A DNA stretch of 49,751 nucleotides from positions 1 through 49,751 of the forward strand of contig NZ_MTHB01000047.1 of the NCBI RefSeq assembly GCF_002220365.1, read 5' to 3'. The stretch comes from Caballeronia sordidicola (GTDB lineage: Bacteria; Pseudomonadota; Gammaproteobacteria; Burkholderiales; Burkholderiaceae). Below are positions 20,277 to 30,825 of this stretch, in pieces. The stretch's first letter is position 1. Every line of letters starts with the position of its first letter. The translations under genes were made by a program, and so were the position numbers. The notes under the pieces were generated by a model that saw only the letters and a list, made by a program, of their open reading frames with translations, had not been told where the DNA came from and did not search any database.

Positions 20277-21563
20277 ATGGCCCGACCTAATTTTCAACAA
20301 GCGAAACAATCCGGCGGCGTGCGCCAATCCTCTGCGGCTATGCAAGCGCGCTTGGCCAAAATTGCCGAACAGTTCCAGGCGGCGTACGCGGCAGGGGATT
20401 ATAAAAGCGGTGCGAGATTTGCCGAAGAAGCGCTTCGTATCACGCCAGACAACATGACGATTTTGCCGGACTACGCGTTGTGCCTCATGCGTATCAACGC
20501 CTATGACCACGCGTACAAGGTATACATGAGCATCCACAATGCACCAGCGAGCAAGCGCAAGCTTGCATCGGCGACCTGGCTTGATGGCTTGGTGGAGGTA
20601 TGCGGCTGGCTGGGTAAAACCGAAGAAATGCGCGAGTACGGATTGCGCTCCTTGCGAGCCTCCGACGCAAAATGCGGTGCTAATCCGAGCGAGCCCATTC
20701 CCGATTCCCCACCGCCCGAATTCAATCCTGCGAACCCCGCTGAAAACGTGATCGCCTACTCGCTGTTCGGATCGAATCCGCGATATTGCGAGCCCGCCGT
20801 CATGAACGCCGAGATAACGCGCGACGTGTTCAAGGGCTGGACGTGCCGCGTTTATCTGGATGCTACGGTGCCCGAGCACGTCCAACGCAGACTCAAGGAC
20901 GCTGGCGCCGAAGTTGTTTTCATGGACCGCGACTCGGGCGTTCATCCGCTGATGTGGCGCTTTCTCGTGATCGATGACTCAAGCGTTAAACGCTTCCTTC
21001 TACGCGATGCTGACGCGCTGCTGTCCGAGCGCGAACACGCAGCTCTACAGGAATGGGTGAATAGCCCGTACTACTTTCACATCATCCGTGACTACTTCAC
21101 CCACACCGAACTGATTCTCGCGGGCTTATGGGGCGGATGCACCGGCGTGCTGCATAACGCGGTTTCATCGATGCAGCAGTTTGCCGCGAAAAACGCTGAT
21201 AGCGGCCGTTTCATCGATCAACATTATCTACGTGAACACGTATGGCCGACATTGCGCAAGAGCGTGCTGTCCCACGACGACCTGTTCGGTTTCCACGATG
21301 CCAAGTCTTTCCCGCCGCACGCGCCAAACCGATGGAACACGGAAAAATTCCATGTCGGCAGCAATACAAGCTATCAGGCGATCGGCGGCCCAAGCGTGCT
21401 GCCCGAAGGCGCCGAGCAACGGTTGATTTTCAGTGCGGCAGATGGCAAGCGATTGTTCGATTATCAAGCGACCGTTCAGAATGGCGAATGGCGCTTGGAC
21501 ATGCCGTTCTTCGTGATAGATAAGATTGCATCCCAGGAAATCGTGGTGCGTCGGGAGGAATAA
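20277..21563 (+). CDS. Hypothetical protein with TPR-like N-terminus and possible glycosyltransferase fold
   Basis: 428 aa, soluble. Residues about 20-130 are helical with a TPR-like pattern (A..YA.GDYKSGARFAEEALRI.PDN). The C-terminal part (about 155-425) contains WTCRVYLDATVPEHVQRRLKDAGAEVVFM and FLLRDADALLSEREHAALQEWV; the RDAD segment resembles the metal-binding DxD element of GT-A glycosyltransferases that act on peptides or lipids. The similarity is by eye only. It lacks signal and membrane segments. It has no operon partner; sbcC ends 30 bp beyond on the other strand. A role in glycan or protein modification is inference. Confidence 0.65.
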   Translation: MARPNFQQAKQSGGVRQSSAAMQARLAKIAEQFQAAYAAGDYKSGARFAEEALRITPDNMTILPDYALCLMRINAYDHAYKVYMSIHNAPASKRKLASATWLDGLVEVCGWLGKTEEMREYGLRSLRASDAKCGANPSEPIPDSPPPEFNPANPAENVIAYSLFGSNPRYCEPAVMNAEITRDVFKGWTCRVYLDATVPEHVQRRLKDAGAEVVFMDRDSGVHPLMWRFLVIDDSSVKRFLLRDADALLSEREHAALQEWVNSPYYFHIIRDYFTHTELILAGLWGGCTGVLHNAVSSMQQFAAKNADSGRFIDQHYLREHVWPTLRKSVLSHDDLFGFHDAKSFPPHAPNRWNTEKFHVGSNTSYQAIGGPSVLPEGAEQRLIFSAADGKRLFDYQATVQNGEWRLDMPFFVIDKIASQEIVVRREE

Positions 21564-21592
21564 GCGCTCACCTAGCGCTCAACAAGCGCTCC

Positions 21593-24500
21593 TCACGCGC
21601 CGACAACTTCCACGGTCGAGAAGCCAATCCCCAGGCTTTTCGTCACTCTGATCTGCAAAGGAATGCGCTCCTTGAGTGCTTCCACGTGACTGATCACACC
21701 GATCATCTTTCCGCTTGCGTTCAACGAATCGAGTGCGTTCAGCGCGATCTCCAGCGTCTCGCCGTCGAGCGTGCCGAAACCTTCATCGAGGAACAGCGAG
21801 TCGATGGAAGTCTTGAAACTTACCAGATCCGATAAAGCCAACGCCAGCGCAAGACTCACCAGAAAGCTTTCGCCGCCCGATAACGTGCGTGTGTCACGCG
21901 CAATGTCGCCTTGCCACATATCGAGTACTTCCATTTCCAGATCGCCCGCCAACTTGCGGTTCAACTGGTAACGCCCATGCAGTTGCGTGAGTTGCCGATT
22001 CGCGAGATAGATCAGATGATCGAGCGTGAGGCCTTGCGCAAACTTCCGATACTTCGCGCCATCGGCGGAACCGATCAGACTGCTTAAGCGTTGCCACAAG
22101 TCGTAGCGCGCGCGTTGAGCATCGATCTGTTGATACAACGCCTGCTTTTCCACGCGCAGCCGGTCGTCGTTCTTGAGCGTCGAGCGAAGCTCGCCTTGCT
22201 TTTCGCTCAGTGTCTTCAACGTTGCAAGCAGTTCATCAACCGTGCGTTGCAATGCTTGCGCGTCTTGTTCGGTCTTCGGCTCTTTCAGCAATTCCGCGCG
22301 ATGGTTTTCCGCGTTCGTGCGCAGTGTGCGCACGGTCGTCAACAGATCGTCAAGTTCGCGTTTCAGCGTTTGCAAGCGCTCGCGTTCTTCGTTCGGCAGC
22401 AGCGCTTCGGCGAACGCTTGTTCATTGGCGAATATGCTTTCGACTAACGCACTCGTCCATGCATCCGATGTTTTCTCCGCGCGTTCGGCGTCTTCGCTCA
22501 GGCGTATCGTGAGCGTTCGCTGCGTGCCTTCGAGCGCGCTGGTTTTATCGCGTGCGATTTCGTAGCGTTGTATGGCCGATGAAAACGCTGCATCGGGATC
22601 GTTGGCCGCTGCAACAACCTCAGTCTGCAATTCGACAAAATCCGCTTCGCAAGCAGCCCATCGCGTGGACCATTTTTTTGCTTCCACCGATACCGCTTCA
22701 AGCGCCTGCCGCGTGCGATCGGCTTGCTGTGTTAACACGTGGCTTTTATCCGATGCCGTCTGCCACGCCTTCCATTCGGCTTCGCGGTGCGTGATCCACG
22801 TTTGCCATGAAGCCCACGAATCGGGACGCGCGTAACCGACCGACGTCACGGATTCATCAAGCGCCTGTTCTCGCTTGGCCAGCGCGTTCTGCAACGACTC
22901 CGTGTGATCTTTGGTTTCCTTGAGCGACTTTTCAGCGCCGCTTTGTTTCTCTTCGAGCAGTTTCAGATCGTGTTGATGCTGGACTGACTTCCGCTCCGCC
23001 GCATTCGCGGCGTTCGCGTGCTGCTCGATCACCGTCTTCTGTTGATCCACCGCAGCAAGCGTGTCTTGCGCGCGCTTTAACTTGGTCGCGTGTTGGTGCA
23101 CATGAGTATCGAGCGCGCTTTGCTCAATGGCTTCGAGTTCAAGGTCAGCGCATAACTGCGTCCAACTTGCGGCATGCGAACCAGCGTCGACGATCCATGT
23201 ATCGATACGTTTTCCGAGTTGTTCAATCGCCACGCTCAACCCCGCGATTCCGACATTGATCGCTAGAGCTTCCTTGCGTTTGCCGTCCAACGCGAGTTGT
23301 TTGTCTTTCAACGCTTGCTCGGTCGCGGAGATATCGAGCGCTTCATACGCACTGATCGACGGATGCGCCATCGAGCCACACAAAGGACAGGCTTCTCCAG
23401 GCTGTAACGCCGCGCGATGACCGGCGAGATCAAGAATGCGCTGTTCCTGATGCAGTAATTTGCGTTTGTCTTCAATCTGCTCCACGAGCGTTTCAATCTC
23501 TTTGGCGAGACGATCGCGTTGCTCGATCAGCGGCTTGACCGAAGCGTTCTTCTGCGCGAGTTCTTCGCGATCCAGTGCGAGTTGTTTGGTCCCGCGAGCA
23601 ATCGTTTCGCCGATATGCGCAAGCTTGCCGAACAATTGATGTTGATCCTGAAGCCGCTGACAACGCGTCTTTAGATCGCCTTCGATGTCGCCGTTCAACA
23701 GTGCCAGGAGCTTCGCGCGCTGCTCGGCTTCGCCTTTGCGCGCGTACTCGGTTGCGGTCGTTGCGTCCCGCACTGCAATTCGCTGAGCATCGATCGCCTG
23801 GGCTTGCCTATCGATCGCGAGTTTCAACTCATCGTGCTTTCTGCGAGTCGCTTCAATGTCGCTCAGCGTCTGCTGGCGCACCGCGAACTGCTGCTGCCAC
23901 AACACAATCTGTTCGCCAAGTTTGCTTCGATGCGGATGTTCATCGAGTGCGGACTGAACGGCTCTAGCATCGGCGAGAATTTCGTTCAGTGTTCGTTGTC
24001 GAAGCTCGGCAATCCTTCCACTTATGACCGATGCCAGACGTAGACCGCGCGCGGCATCGAGCGATGCAACCTGCTTGTCCGCCTTCGCGCTCTCTAGTTG
24101 ACGCGCGGTTCCCACATGCCTGTCGCGAGCCGCGAGCATGGCCATATGATCCGCACGCAGCTTTTCAGCGGGCTCGCTTGCCGCTAAACGATCGAGTGTC
24201 GGCTTGGCATCGGCGATCTTCAATTCAGCTTGCCGTTGGTTCGTCAGTGCCTGCTCAAGCTGCACGTCCGCCGCCGATAACGCCGCTCGCCAGGCCAACA
24301 TCGCGCGCGTTGTATCGAGTTGCTTGCCGAGCTCTGTTTCTTGCTCGCAAGCCGCAGTTTGTTCCTGCTGGAGGCCGTTTCGCTGTTCTTCAGTCAGCAA
24401 CTGAACACCATCGGCGCGCACCAGCAACGTATCCAGCGCAAGCTTCTCGTCGCGCGTCCGTTCGAACACATTCTGCGAGATCGTGCCGTAGATATCGGTG

Positions 24501-25030
24501 CCGGTGAGTTCTTCGAGCAACTCGGCGCGCTCGTTCGCCTTCGCTTCTAGGAACGCGGCGAAGCCACCTTGCGCGAGCATCATGGACTTCGTGAAGCGGC
24601 CGAAATCCAGTCCAGTGATGCTTTCGACAAGCCGCAGTTTATCCACGATCCGCTCGGTCATGATCGTGCCATCGAGACGCGCGAGCTCCACCTTGGGCGC
24701 TTGCAGATTGCCGTCGGCTTTATCGCGTGCGCGACGCTGGCTCCAGAACGCCCGATACCCTTCGCCCTTCACTTCGAACTCCACTTCCGCGAGGCATTCG
24801 AACGTGTGCCGCGTCATCAGCTCGTTCGTTCCTTGAGAGACGGTGTCCATGCGGGGCGTGCGGTGATAGAGCGCAAGGCAGATCGCATCGAGCAACGTGG
24901 TTTTGCCCGCGCCAGTCGGGCCGGTGATCGCGAACAAGCCGTTATCGCGAAACGGTGGTTGGCTGAAGTCGATCTTCCACTCGCCCTTAAGTGAGTTCAG
25001 ATTCCGCAACCGCAACGACAAGATCTTCAT
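21593..25030 (-). CDS. sbcC: SbcC, nuclease SbcCD ATPase subunit
   Basis: Rad50-like SMC ATPase that with SbcD cleaves DNA hairpins and protein-blocked ends. 1145 aa: N-terminal half ATPase with Walker A GPTGAGKT (37-44), a long coiled coil (Gln/Glu/Lys/Ala-rich), a zinc hook CPLC (C548 and C551) at the apex, the returning coil, then the ABC signature TLSGGESF and Walker [13 protein letters not shown] in the last 110 residues. It starts with ATGA overlap on the sbcD stop, so the pair is translationally coupled. Complete; somewhat longer than E. coli SbcC (1048 aa). Confidence 0.95.
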   Translation of the reverse strand: MKILSLRLRNLNSLKGEWKIDFSQPPFRDNGLFAITGPTGAGKTTLLDAICLALYHRTPRMDTVSQGTNELMTRHTFECLAEVEFEVKGEGYRAFWSQRRARDKADGNLQAPKVELARLDGTIMTERIVDKLRLVESITGLDFGRFTKSMMLAQGGFAAFLEAKANERAELLEELTGTDIYGTISQNVFERTRDEKLALDTLLVRADGVQLLTEEQRNGLQQEQTAACEQETELGKQLDTTRAMLAWRAALSAADVQLEQALTNQRQAELKIADAKPTLDRLAASEPAEKLRADHMAMLAARDRHVGTARQLESAKADKQVASLDAARGLRLASVISGRIAELRQRTLNEILADARAVQSALDEHPHRSKLGEQIVLWQQQFAVRQQTLSDIEATRRKHDELKLAIDRQAQAIDAQRIAVRDATTATEYARKGEAEQRAKLLALLNGDIEGDLKTRCQRLQDQHQLFGKLAHIGETIARGTKQLALDREELAQKNASVKPLIEQRDRLAKEIETLVEQIEDKRKLLHQEQRILDLAGHRAALQPGEACPLCGSMAHPSISAYEALDISATEQALKDKQLALDGKRKEALAINVGIAGLSVAIEQLGKRIDTWIVDAGSHAASWTQLCADLELEAIEQSALDTHVHQHATKLKRAQDTLAAVDQQKTVIEQHANAANAAERKSVQHQHDLKLLEEKQSGAEKSLKETKDHTESLQNALAKREQALDESVTSVGYARPDSWASWQTWITHREAEWKAWQTASDKSHVLTQQADRTRQALEAVSVEAKKWSTRWAACEADFVELQTEVVAAANDPDAAFSSAIQRYEIARDKTSALEGTQRTLTIRLSEDAERAEKTSDAWTSALVESIFANEQAFAEALLPNEERERLQTLKRELDDLLTTVRTLRTNAENHRAELLKEPKTEQDAQALQRTVDELLATLKTLSEKQGELRSTLKNDDRLRVEKQALYQQIDAQRARYDLWQRLSSLIGSADGAKYRKFAQGLTLDHLIYLANRQLTQLHGRYQLNRKLAGDLEMEVLDMWQGDIARDTRTLSGGESFLVSLALALALSDLVSFKTSIDSLFLDEGFGTLDGETLEIALNALDSLNASGKMIGVISHVEALKERIPLQIRVTKSLGIGFSTVEVVGA

Positions 25031-26241
25031 GCTGCATCCGCCTCGCCAATCTGCGCCACCACCTCGCGATACATCGATAAAAGCTGCAAGCGCGTTTCCT
25101 CGTCGATGGTCTCCGTTTGCAGGCGGCGCGCGAATACATCATCGGGCATGAGCTCGTTCAAGGTTTCCTTTGCTTGGCGATGCAGCGTGTTCAAAGCCGA
25201 AGAACGCTCGCGGCGAATGCGCAGCACTTCAACCGGCAGGTCTTCAGCGATTGTCTGGATACGCGACTGGAGATCGCTGAGGTAGTCATCGGCGCAGACT
25301 ACGATTTCGAGCCACACGGTCTCGCCTTGGGACGCTGCTGCCGAGACCGCAGCCTCAAGCTCTTTCAACGATCCTTTCACCGACAACAACGGCTGAAAGC
25401 ACGGCACGTCGAGTACAGTCACGCGTTCAAGGCCGTTCGTCGACACATCCACGAGCAGCATCTCTTTCTGCTGCCGCGCTTCGTCGAAGCTCAGTGGGAT
25501 CGGTGATCCGCTATAGCGAATGTGCTCCAACCCGCCCACTTTCTGCGGCCGATGGATATGCCCGAGCGCGATGTAATCGGCCGCCGGGAAGGCGCTCGTT
25601 GGAAAAGCCTCCAGCGCGCCGACATAGATCTCCCGCACCGACTCACTCGCGCTCGCGCCGACCGTCGTCAAATGACCGGTCGCGATAATCGGCAAATGCG
25701 CGCCAAGCTCCAGGCGTTTTTGCTCGGCCAGCGTAAACAGCGCCTGGTAATGCGCGTGAATCGCGTCTTGTAGCGATTGCTGTTTATCGCGAGCGCTCTG
25801 TCCCGCGATGCTCTGCAGCACGTCGCGCGGACGGATGAACGGGATGGCGCAGACAATTGCGCCAGGCTTGCCGTCGCGCGTGGTGAGCAGACGAACCTGT
25901 TCGTTCGGATCGTCCTGCACGGAGGGAATGACCACGGTATTTAACGCCGTCAGCAAATGGCGCGACTCTTCCAGCACGGCGACGGAATCGTGATTGCCCG
26001 CCAGCAGCGTCAAACCGACGCCTGCGTCGCGCAAGGCCAGAATCAGTGTGTAATAGAGCTCGCGGGCGTAGCTGGGCGGCGCGCCGGTATCGAAGATATC
26101 GCCGGCTATCAGCACCGAATCCACGGCGTGCAGCCGCGTCTGCTCGACCATCCACGCAATCAGCTTTTGATGTTCGGCCTGGCGTGAATGCCCAAGAAAG
26201 TACTGGCCGAGGTGCCAGTCCGAGGTGTGCAGGATTCGCAT
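25027..26241 (-). CDS. sbcD: SbcD, nuclease SbcCD nuclease subunit
   Basis: Mre11-like Mn-dependent nuclease, partner of SbcC. 404 aa with all calcineurin-type phosphoesterase motifs in order: DWHLGQ (8-13), [20 protein letters not shown] and ALGHIHRPQ. The Mre11-type capping domain follows (from about 270). First gene of the sbcD-sbcC operon, overlapping sbcC by 4 bp. The promoter must lie in the 246-bp divergent region shared with the zinc-ribbon gene at 26488, where a 14-bp palindrome GTGTACGCGTACAC (26383-26396) is a possible operator. Confidence 0.95.
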   Translation of the reverse strand: MRILHTSDWHLGQYFLGHSRQAEHQKLIAWMVEQTRLHAVDSVLIAGDIFDTGAPPSYARELYYTLILALRDAGVGLTLLAGNHDSVAVLEESRHLLTALNTVVIPSVQDDPNEQVRLLTTRDGKPGAIVCAIPFIRPRDVLQSIAGQSARDKQQSLQDAIHAHYQALFTLAEQKRLELGAHLPIIATGHLTTVGASASESVREIYVGALEAFPTSAFPAADYIALGHIHRPQKVGGLEHIRYSGSPIPLSFDEARQQKEMLLVDVSTNGLERVTVLDVPCFQPLLSVKGSLKELEAAVSAAASQGETVWLEIVVCADDYLSDLQSRIQTIAEDLPVEVLRIRRERSSALNTLHRQAKETLNELMPDDVFARRLQTETIDEETRLQLLSMYREVVAQIGEADAA

Positions 26242-26487
26242 CGGGGAGGTGGGTTGAAGGCGTTGCCGCGCATCGTTTTAGTGGCTGCCAGTTTAGCCGA
26301 TCGACTTCGCCCAAGCGCCGGAACCGGCTGCCATTCGACCGATAAGGCCCCGGAAAACGCCGCAAAACGAGGCAATTGCGCCGTGTACGCGTACACTTCG
26401 GCTTCTAATTGCGCGTAAAACAGTGCGCGCCGGCCCCGCCGATGCCCTTTTCACGCCGCAACCCCATCAATTACGCTCAAATCAATC

Positions 26488-26685
26488 ATGTTTATCTGCC
26501 GAAACCAGCCGTGCGGCGCCGAATGGCAACTCGCCGACGTGCTCATCAAGAACGAAGGCCAGGGCCTGATGTTCCGCTGCCCCATGTGCGGCGCGCGCAA
26601 CAAGGTGCTGCGCCACGACGCGCCCGACGGCACGATCACCTACGAGCAGGACAATTCGGTCCCGCCGAAACCTGCAGTGAAGTAA
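26488..26685 (+). CDS. Small zinc-ribbon protein
   Basis: 65 aa with two cysteine pairs, C4....C9 (MFICRNQPCGAEW) and CPMC at about 31-34 (FRCPMCGARNKV), consistent with one zinc ion. The stop is 4 bp before the dbpA start, so the two are cotranscribed and probably translationally coupled. A link to RNA-helicase function is suggested only by this linkage. Not a named family to my knowledge. Confidence 0.72.
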   Translation: MFICRNQPCGAEWQLADVLIKNEGQGLMFRCPMCGARNKVLRHDAPDGTITYEQDNSVPPKPAVK

Positions 26686-26689
26686 TCCA

Positions 26690-28072
26690 ATGACAACGCC
26701 TACCTCTTTCAGCGCCCTGCCGCTTTCGCCGGCCATGCTGGCGAACCTCGAACAACTCGGTTATCTGACGATGACCCCGATCCAGGCCGCCAGCCTGCCG
26801 ATCGCGCTCGCAGGCCACGATCTCATCGCGCAGGCAAAGACGGGCAGCGGCAAGACCGCCGCGTTCGCGTTGCCGCTGCTCGCGAAAATCGATCCGCGGC
26901 TGTTCTCCGTCCAGGCGCTCGTGTTGTGCCCGACGCGCGAACTCGCCGACCAGGTGACGCAGGAGATTCGTCGAATCGCGCGCGCGGAGGACAACATCAA
27001 GATCCTGACGCTGTGCGGCGGCTCGCCCATGCGTCCGCAGATCGCGAGTCTTGAGCATGGCTGCCATATTGCCGTGGGAACGCCCGGGCGGATCATGGAT
27101 CACCTCGAACGCGGCACGCTGCCGTTGACCGCGCTGAAAACGCTTGTCCTCGATGAAGCCGACCGCATGCTCGACATGGGTTTCTTCGACGACATCGTCG
27201 CCGTCGTCAAACAATGTCCGAAGGATCGCCAGACGCTGCTGTTTTCCGCGACGTATCCGGAAGGCATCGCGAAACTGAGCCAGCAATTCCTGCGCAAGCC
27301 GCAGGAAGTCAAGCTCACCGAGCAGCACACGAATTCGAAGATCAAGCAGCGTTTCTACGAAGTCCACGACAACGAACGCTTGCACGCGGTAGGCCAGTTG
27401 CTCGATCACTATCAGCCTGTGAGCACACTTGCGTTTTGCAACACAAAACAGCAATGCCGCGACTTGCTCGACGTTTTAGTCGCACAAGGTTTTAACGCGC
27501 TCGCGCTGCACGGCGAACTCGAACAACGCGAACGCGATCAGGTGCTCGTGCAGTTCGCCAACCGCAGTTGCTCAGTGCTGGTCGCGACCGACGTTGCCGC
27601 GCGTGGCCTCGATATCACGCAACTGGAAGCGGTGATCAACGTCGATGTCACGCAAGATCCCGAAATCCACGTGCATCGAATTGGTCGCACGGGCCGCGCG
27701 GATCAGGAAGGCTGGGCGCTGAGCCTCGCGAGCATGAATGAAATGGCGCGTGTGAGCTCGATCGAACAGGCGCAGAAAAAGGAAGTGGAATGGCACAAGC
27801 TGAGCGAGCTGACGCCGGCGACGCCGGGTCATCTTCAGCCGCCCATGGCCACGCTGCAGATCCTGGGCGGCCGCAAAGAAAAGATTCGTCCCGGCGACGT
27901 GCTTGGCGCGCTGACTGGTGATGCCGGTTTTGAAGGCTCGCAGATCGGCAAGATCAATGTGACGGACATGGTCACCTACGTGGCGGTCGCGCGGGATATT
28001 GCGGATCAGGCGGTGAAGAAGCTGTCGGCGGGCAAGGTGAAGGGCAAGAAGGTGAAGGTGCGGCGCATCTGA
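26690..28072 (+). CDS. dbpA: ATP-dependent RNA helicase DbpA
   Basis: DEAD-box helicase that acts in late 50S assembly, recruited to 23S rRNA hairpin 92. The 460-aa protein shows Q motif, motif I AKTGSGKT (49-56), motif II DEAD (155-158), SAT (186-188), then DVAARGLD and HRIGRTGR. The C-terminal DbpA RNA-binding domain (about 390-460: GGRKEKIRPGDVLGAL, then IGKINVTDMVTYVAV) separates it from other DEAD-box helicases. A basic tail (KVKGKKVKVRRI) is typical. Second gene after the zinc-ribbon protein. Confidence 0.95.
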   Translation: MTTPTSFSALPLSPAMLANLEQLGYLTMTPIQAASLPIALAGHDLIAQAKTGSGKTAAFALPLLAKIDPRLFSVQALVLCPTRELADQVTQEIRRIARAEDNIKILTLCGGSPMRPQIASLEHGCHIAVGTPGRIMDHLERGTLPLTALKTLVLDEADRMLDMGFFDDIVAVVKQCPKDRQTLLFSATYPEGIAKLSQQFLRKPQEVKLTEQHTNSKIKQRFYEVHDNERLHAVGQLLDHYQPVSTLAFCNTKQQCRDLLDVLVAQGFNALALHGELEQRERDQVLVQFANRSCSVLVATDVAARGLDITQLEAVINVDVTQDPEIHVHRIGRTGRADQEGWALSLASMNEMARVSSIEQAQKKEVEWHKLSELTPATPGHLQPPMATLQILGGRKEKIRPGDVLGALTGDAGFEGSQIGKINVTDMVTYVAVARDIADQAVKKLSAGKVKGKKVKVRRI

Positions 28073-28177
28073 TTTAGAGCGCCGGGCCTGCAATTTGCAC
28101 CTATGAATCGATGAAACCAGTCAGGGCGGATATGCGTATGCATTCATGTCCGCTCTTAATCGATACCTTGGTGCCCC

Positions 28178-28774
28178 ATGTCCCGCTATTCGCGCGTTGT
28201 TGTCGCCGTTTTGTTCACGCTGCTATTGGGCGCGTGTATTTCCTCCCCACCCAACCCCAATCCTCGCGCGAATGTGGAGCCAAAGCTCGCATCCGTCGAT
28301 TTGCCGCGTTATATGGGACGTTGGTACATCGTCGCGAACATTCCGTATTTCGCCGAAGACAATTTCGTCGGCAGTTATGCGCAATGGAAACTTCGCGATG
28401 ACGGCAAAATCGACGATTCGTATTACGCTCACAAGGGCTCATTCGACGCCCCGCTCAAGCACTATCAATTCACGGATTCGATCGTTCCCGGGACGAATAA
28501 CGCTGAATGGAGCGTGCGCATTTTCTGGCCGATCTACGCGAGCCAGCAAACGCTTTATGTCGATCCGGATTATCAGTACACGATTCTTGGTTATCCGGGC
28601 AAGAAGCTAGCCTGGATCTTCGCGCGCTCGCCGGACATCAGCGACGCGAAATACCACGAACTGCTGGGCCGTCTGGACGAGATGGGTTACGACAGCTCGC
28701 GATTGCGTCGCGTGCCGCAGATGCCGGAACAAGTCGGCAAACCTGGCTTCCATTCCCCCGGCGATAAGGACTAA
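28178..28774 (+). CDS. blc: Outer-membrane lipocalin (Blc type)
   Basis: 198-aa lipoprotein of the bacterial lipocalin family, which bind fatty acids or lysophospholipids in the outer membrane under stress. Lipobox LLGAC with C20 as the lipidated residue, then the lipocalin motif YMGRWYIVANIP (about 46-57), NAEWSVRIFWPIY, and a WIFARSPDIS segment, as in E. coli Blc (177 aa). It has a Pro-rich linker after the lipid anchor. The residue after Cys is Ile, not Asp, so sorting to the outer membrane is expected. Single gene. Confidence 0.92.
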   Translation: MSRYSRVVVAVLFTLLLGACISSPPNPNPRANVEPKLASVDLPRYMGRWYIVANIPYFAEDNFVGSYAQWKLRDDGKIDDSYYAHKGSFDAPLKHYQFTDSIVPGTNNAEWSVRIFWPIYASQQTLYVDPDYQYTILGYPGKKLAWIFARSPDISDAKYHELLGRLDEMGYDSSRLRRVPQMPEQVGKPGFHSPGDKD

Positions 28775-28885
28775 ACACCGCCAAGCGTGCGAAACGCATA
28801 ACTTCAAATGGGGAAACAAGGGATAGGAGCAATCCGATAGCTGGACGGGAGGGCAGCGCTTAGCATCGAGAAGTTATCCACCTTG

Positions 28886-30652
28886 ATGAATACGCCCGCC
28901 ATGAATCATTTTTCCGCACCGCTTGCCGTCGCTTTAGAACTCCATCAGACAGGCCATATGGCCGAAGCGGAAAGTGGTTATCGGGCGATTCTCGAGGAGC
29001 GTCCCGATCACGTTGATGCGCTGCATTACCTTGGTGTGTTGCTGCATCAACGTGGCGACAATGAAGATGCCGCGAAGTTACTGGATCGTGCGCTTGGCCT
29101 TGCCCCCAATGCGTCCGCGTGCTGGAGCAATCGCGGGCTGGTGGCGGCGGCGCTGGGCGATCTTCCCCATGCCGTGGCGTGCTACGAGCGCGCCCTCGCC
29201 ATCGATCCGGCGTTCTCCAACGCACGCAACAACCTTGGCACAGCGCTACAACAGCAAGGCCGCTTCGACGAATCCATTGAACAGCACAAGACGTTGCTCG
29301 CTCGAGATCCCGATTTCATCGACTCGCGTTTGAACCTCGGCTCGACGCTCGCGTCCGCGAAGCGCTACGACGAAGCGTTGGCGGTATATCGCGAGACGCT
29401 CGCACGGGATCCGAGCAACTTCCACGCACATTTCGGCGAAGGCAACGCGCTGCGCGAACTGAAGCGATTCGAGGAAGCGGTCGCCAGCTTGCAGCGAGCA
29501 CTGGCGCTCAGGCCGGACCACTTCGAGGCGAACGTGAATCTCGGCACGACGCTCGGGCTTTTTGGGAAATTCGTGGAAGCGGAGACGCAGTATCGCCGGG
29601 CCCTGACCTTGCGCGACGATCCGCAGATTCACGTCTGCGTGGGTGCGGCTATTAGCTCGCAGGGGCGGTTTGAGGGGGAGGAACCGCATTATCGGCGCGC
29701 GCTGGAACTCGCGCCCGATCACGCCGACGCGCAACACAATCTCGCGTTGCTGGAGTTGCGGCGCGGGAACTTCAAGGAAGGCTGGGCGCTGCACGAAGTG
29801 CGCTGGCGCTCAAGCAAATACAAGGCAATACAGATTCCCGGCGTACCGGAATGGCGCGGAGAACCGCTGCAAGGCAGGACACTGCTGGTGGTCGGCGAGC
29901 AGGGTCACGGCGACATGATGCAATTCGCTCGCTACATGCCGGTGCTGGCGCAAATGGGCGCGACCGTCGATATGCGGGTGCCGGAGAACATCGTGGAACT
30001 GATCCAGAGCGTTCCGGGCGTGCACCGGGCCTTTGCACATGGGCCAACGGATCATTACGACTTCTGGACGCCGTCCATGAGCGTGCCGCATCGCCTGGCC
30101 GAGCATGTGTCCGGCGTGCTGGCCGAGACGCCTTATATGAGCGTCAGCGCCGAGCGGATTGGCTCATGGCCGGCGCGTGTGACAAAACTGGCGGGCACTC
30201 GCAGGAAGATTGGCATCGTGTGGGCGGGCAGTCCGACGTTCGGCAACGATCAATTCCGCTCGATGCCGTTCGCCGCGTGGTCACCCTTCGCGGAGGTGGC
30301 GAACGCCGAATGGTTTTCGCTGCAGAAGGGGTCCGCCCGGGAACAGCTTTCAAATTCGGAGTGCGCGCTGAAGCCCCACGATCTGACGGACGATATCCAC
30401 GATTTCGCCGATACCGCCGCGCTGATCGAACAACTCGATCTGGTGATAACGGTGGATACATCGGTTGCTCATCTGGCCGGTGCGCTTGGCAAGCCCGTGT
30501 GGGTGTTGCTGCCGGCGAATTACGATTGGCGCTGGATGCTCGATCGTGACGATAGCCCGTGGTATCCGCACGCGCGCCTGTTCAAGCAGACTATGCTCGG
30601 AGACTGGACCGAGCCCGTGGCGCGGGCGAAAGCAGCGCTGATGGCAGGGTAA
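28886..30652 (+). CDS. TPR protein with GT9-like glycosyltransferase domain
   Basis: 588 aa from ATG 28886 (ATG 28901 is also possible; no clear ribosome site). About nine TPR units fill residues 10-300 (e.g. AEAESGYRAILEERPDHVDALHYLGVLL). The C-terminal part resembles a GT-B glycosyltransferase of the heptosyltransferase kind: TLLVVGEQGHGDMMQFARYMP, KIGIVWAGSPTFGNDQFRSM, and VDTSVAHLAGALGKPVWVLLP. Such TPR-GT proteins are common in Burkholderiaceae and are thought to glycosylate proteins or surface glycans. Substrate unknown. No partner gene adjacent. Confidence 0.85.
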   Translation: MNTPAMNHFSAPLAVALELHQTGHMAEAESGYRAILEERPDHVDALHYLGVLLHQRGDNEDAAKLLDRALGLAPNASACWSNRGLVAAALGDLPHAVACYERALAIDPAFSNARNNLGTALQQQGRFDESIEQHKTLLARDPDFIDSRLNLGSTLASAKRYDEALAVYRETLARDPSNFHAHFGEGNALRELKRFEEAVASLQRALALRPDHFEANVNLGTTLGLFGKFVEAETQYRRALTLRDDPQIHVCVGAAISSQGRFEGEEPHYRRALELAPDHADAQHNLALLELRRGNFKEGWALHEVRWRSSKYKAIQIPGVPEWRGEPLQGRTLLVVGEQGHGDMMQFARYMPVLAQMGATVDMRVPENIVELIQSVPGVHRAFAHGPTDHYDFWTPSMSVPHRLAEHVSGVLAETPYMSVSAERIGSWPARVTKLAGTRRKIGIVWAGSPTFGNDQFRSMPFAAWSPFAEVANAEWFSLQKGSAREQLSNSECALKPHDLTDDIHDFADTAALIEQLDLVITVDTSVAHLAGALGKPVWVLLPANYDWRWMLDRDDSPWYPHARLFKQTMLGDWTEPVARAKAALMAG

Positions 30653-30825
30653 ATGTTTTTGCGCTGGCTGATGTGGCGGCCGGTTACCTGACGAGCAACC
30701 GTTGCTCGCGGATCAAGCTCCGCGCGCCTACCGTGTGAAGCGCAGCAGAATCGCGTCCCGCCAGCCTCGGCCATTCGCGCATGGGCGACTTGCGCTGCGT
30801 GACGTCGCCCCACCGTGATCGCCGC

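Noticed and set aside
28874..28882. TTATCCACC, one mismatch from a DnaA box, before the TPR-GT9 gene
   Set aside because: Single site far from the origin; such matches occur by chance.
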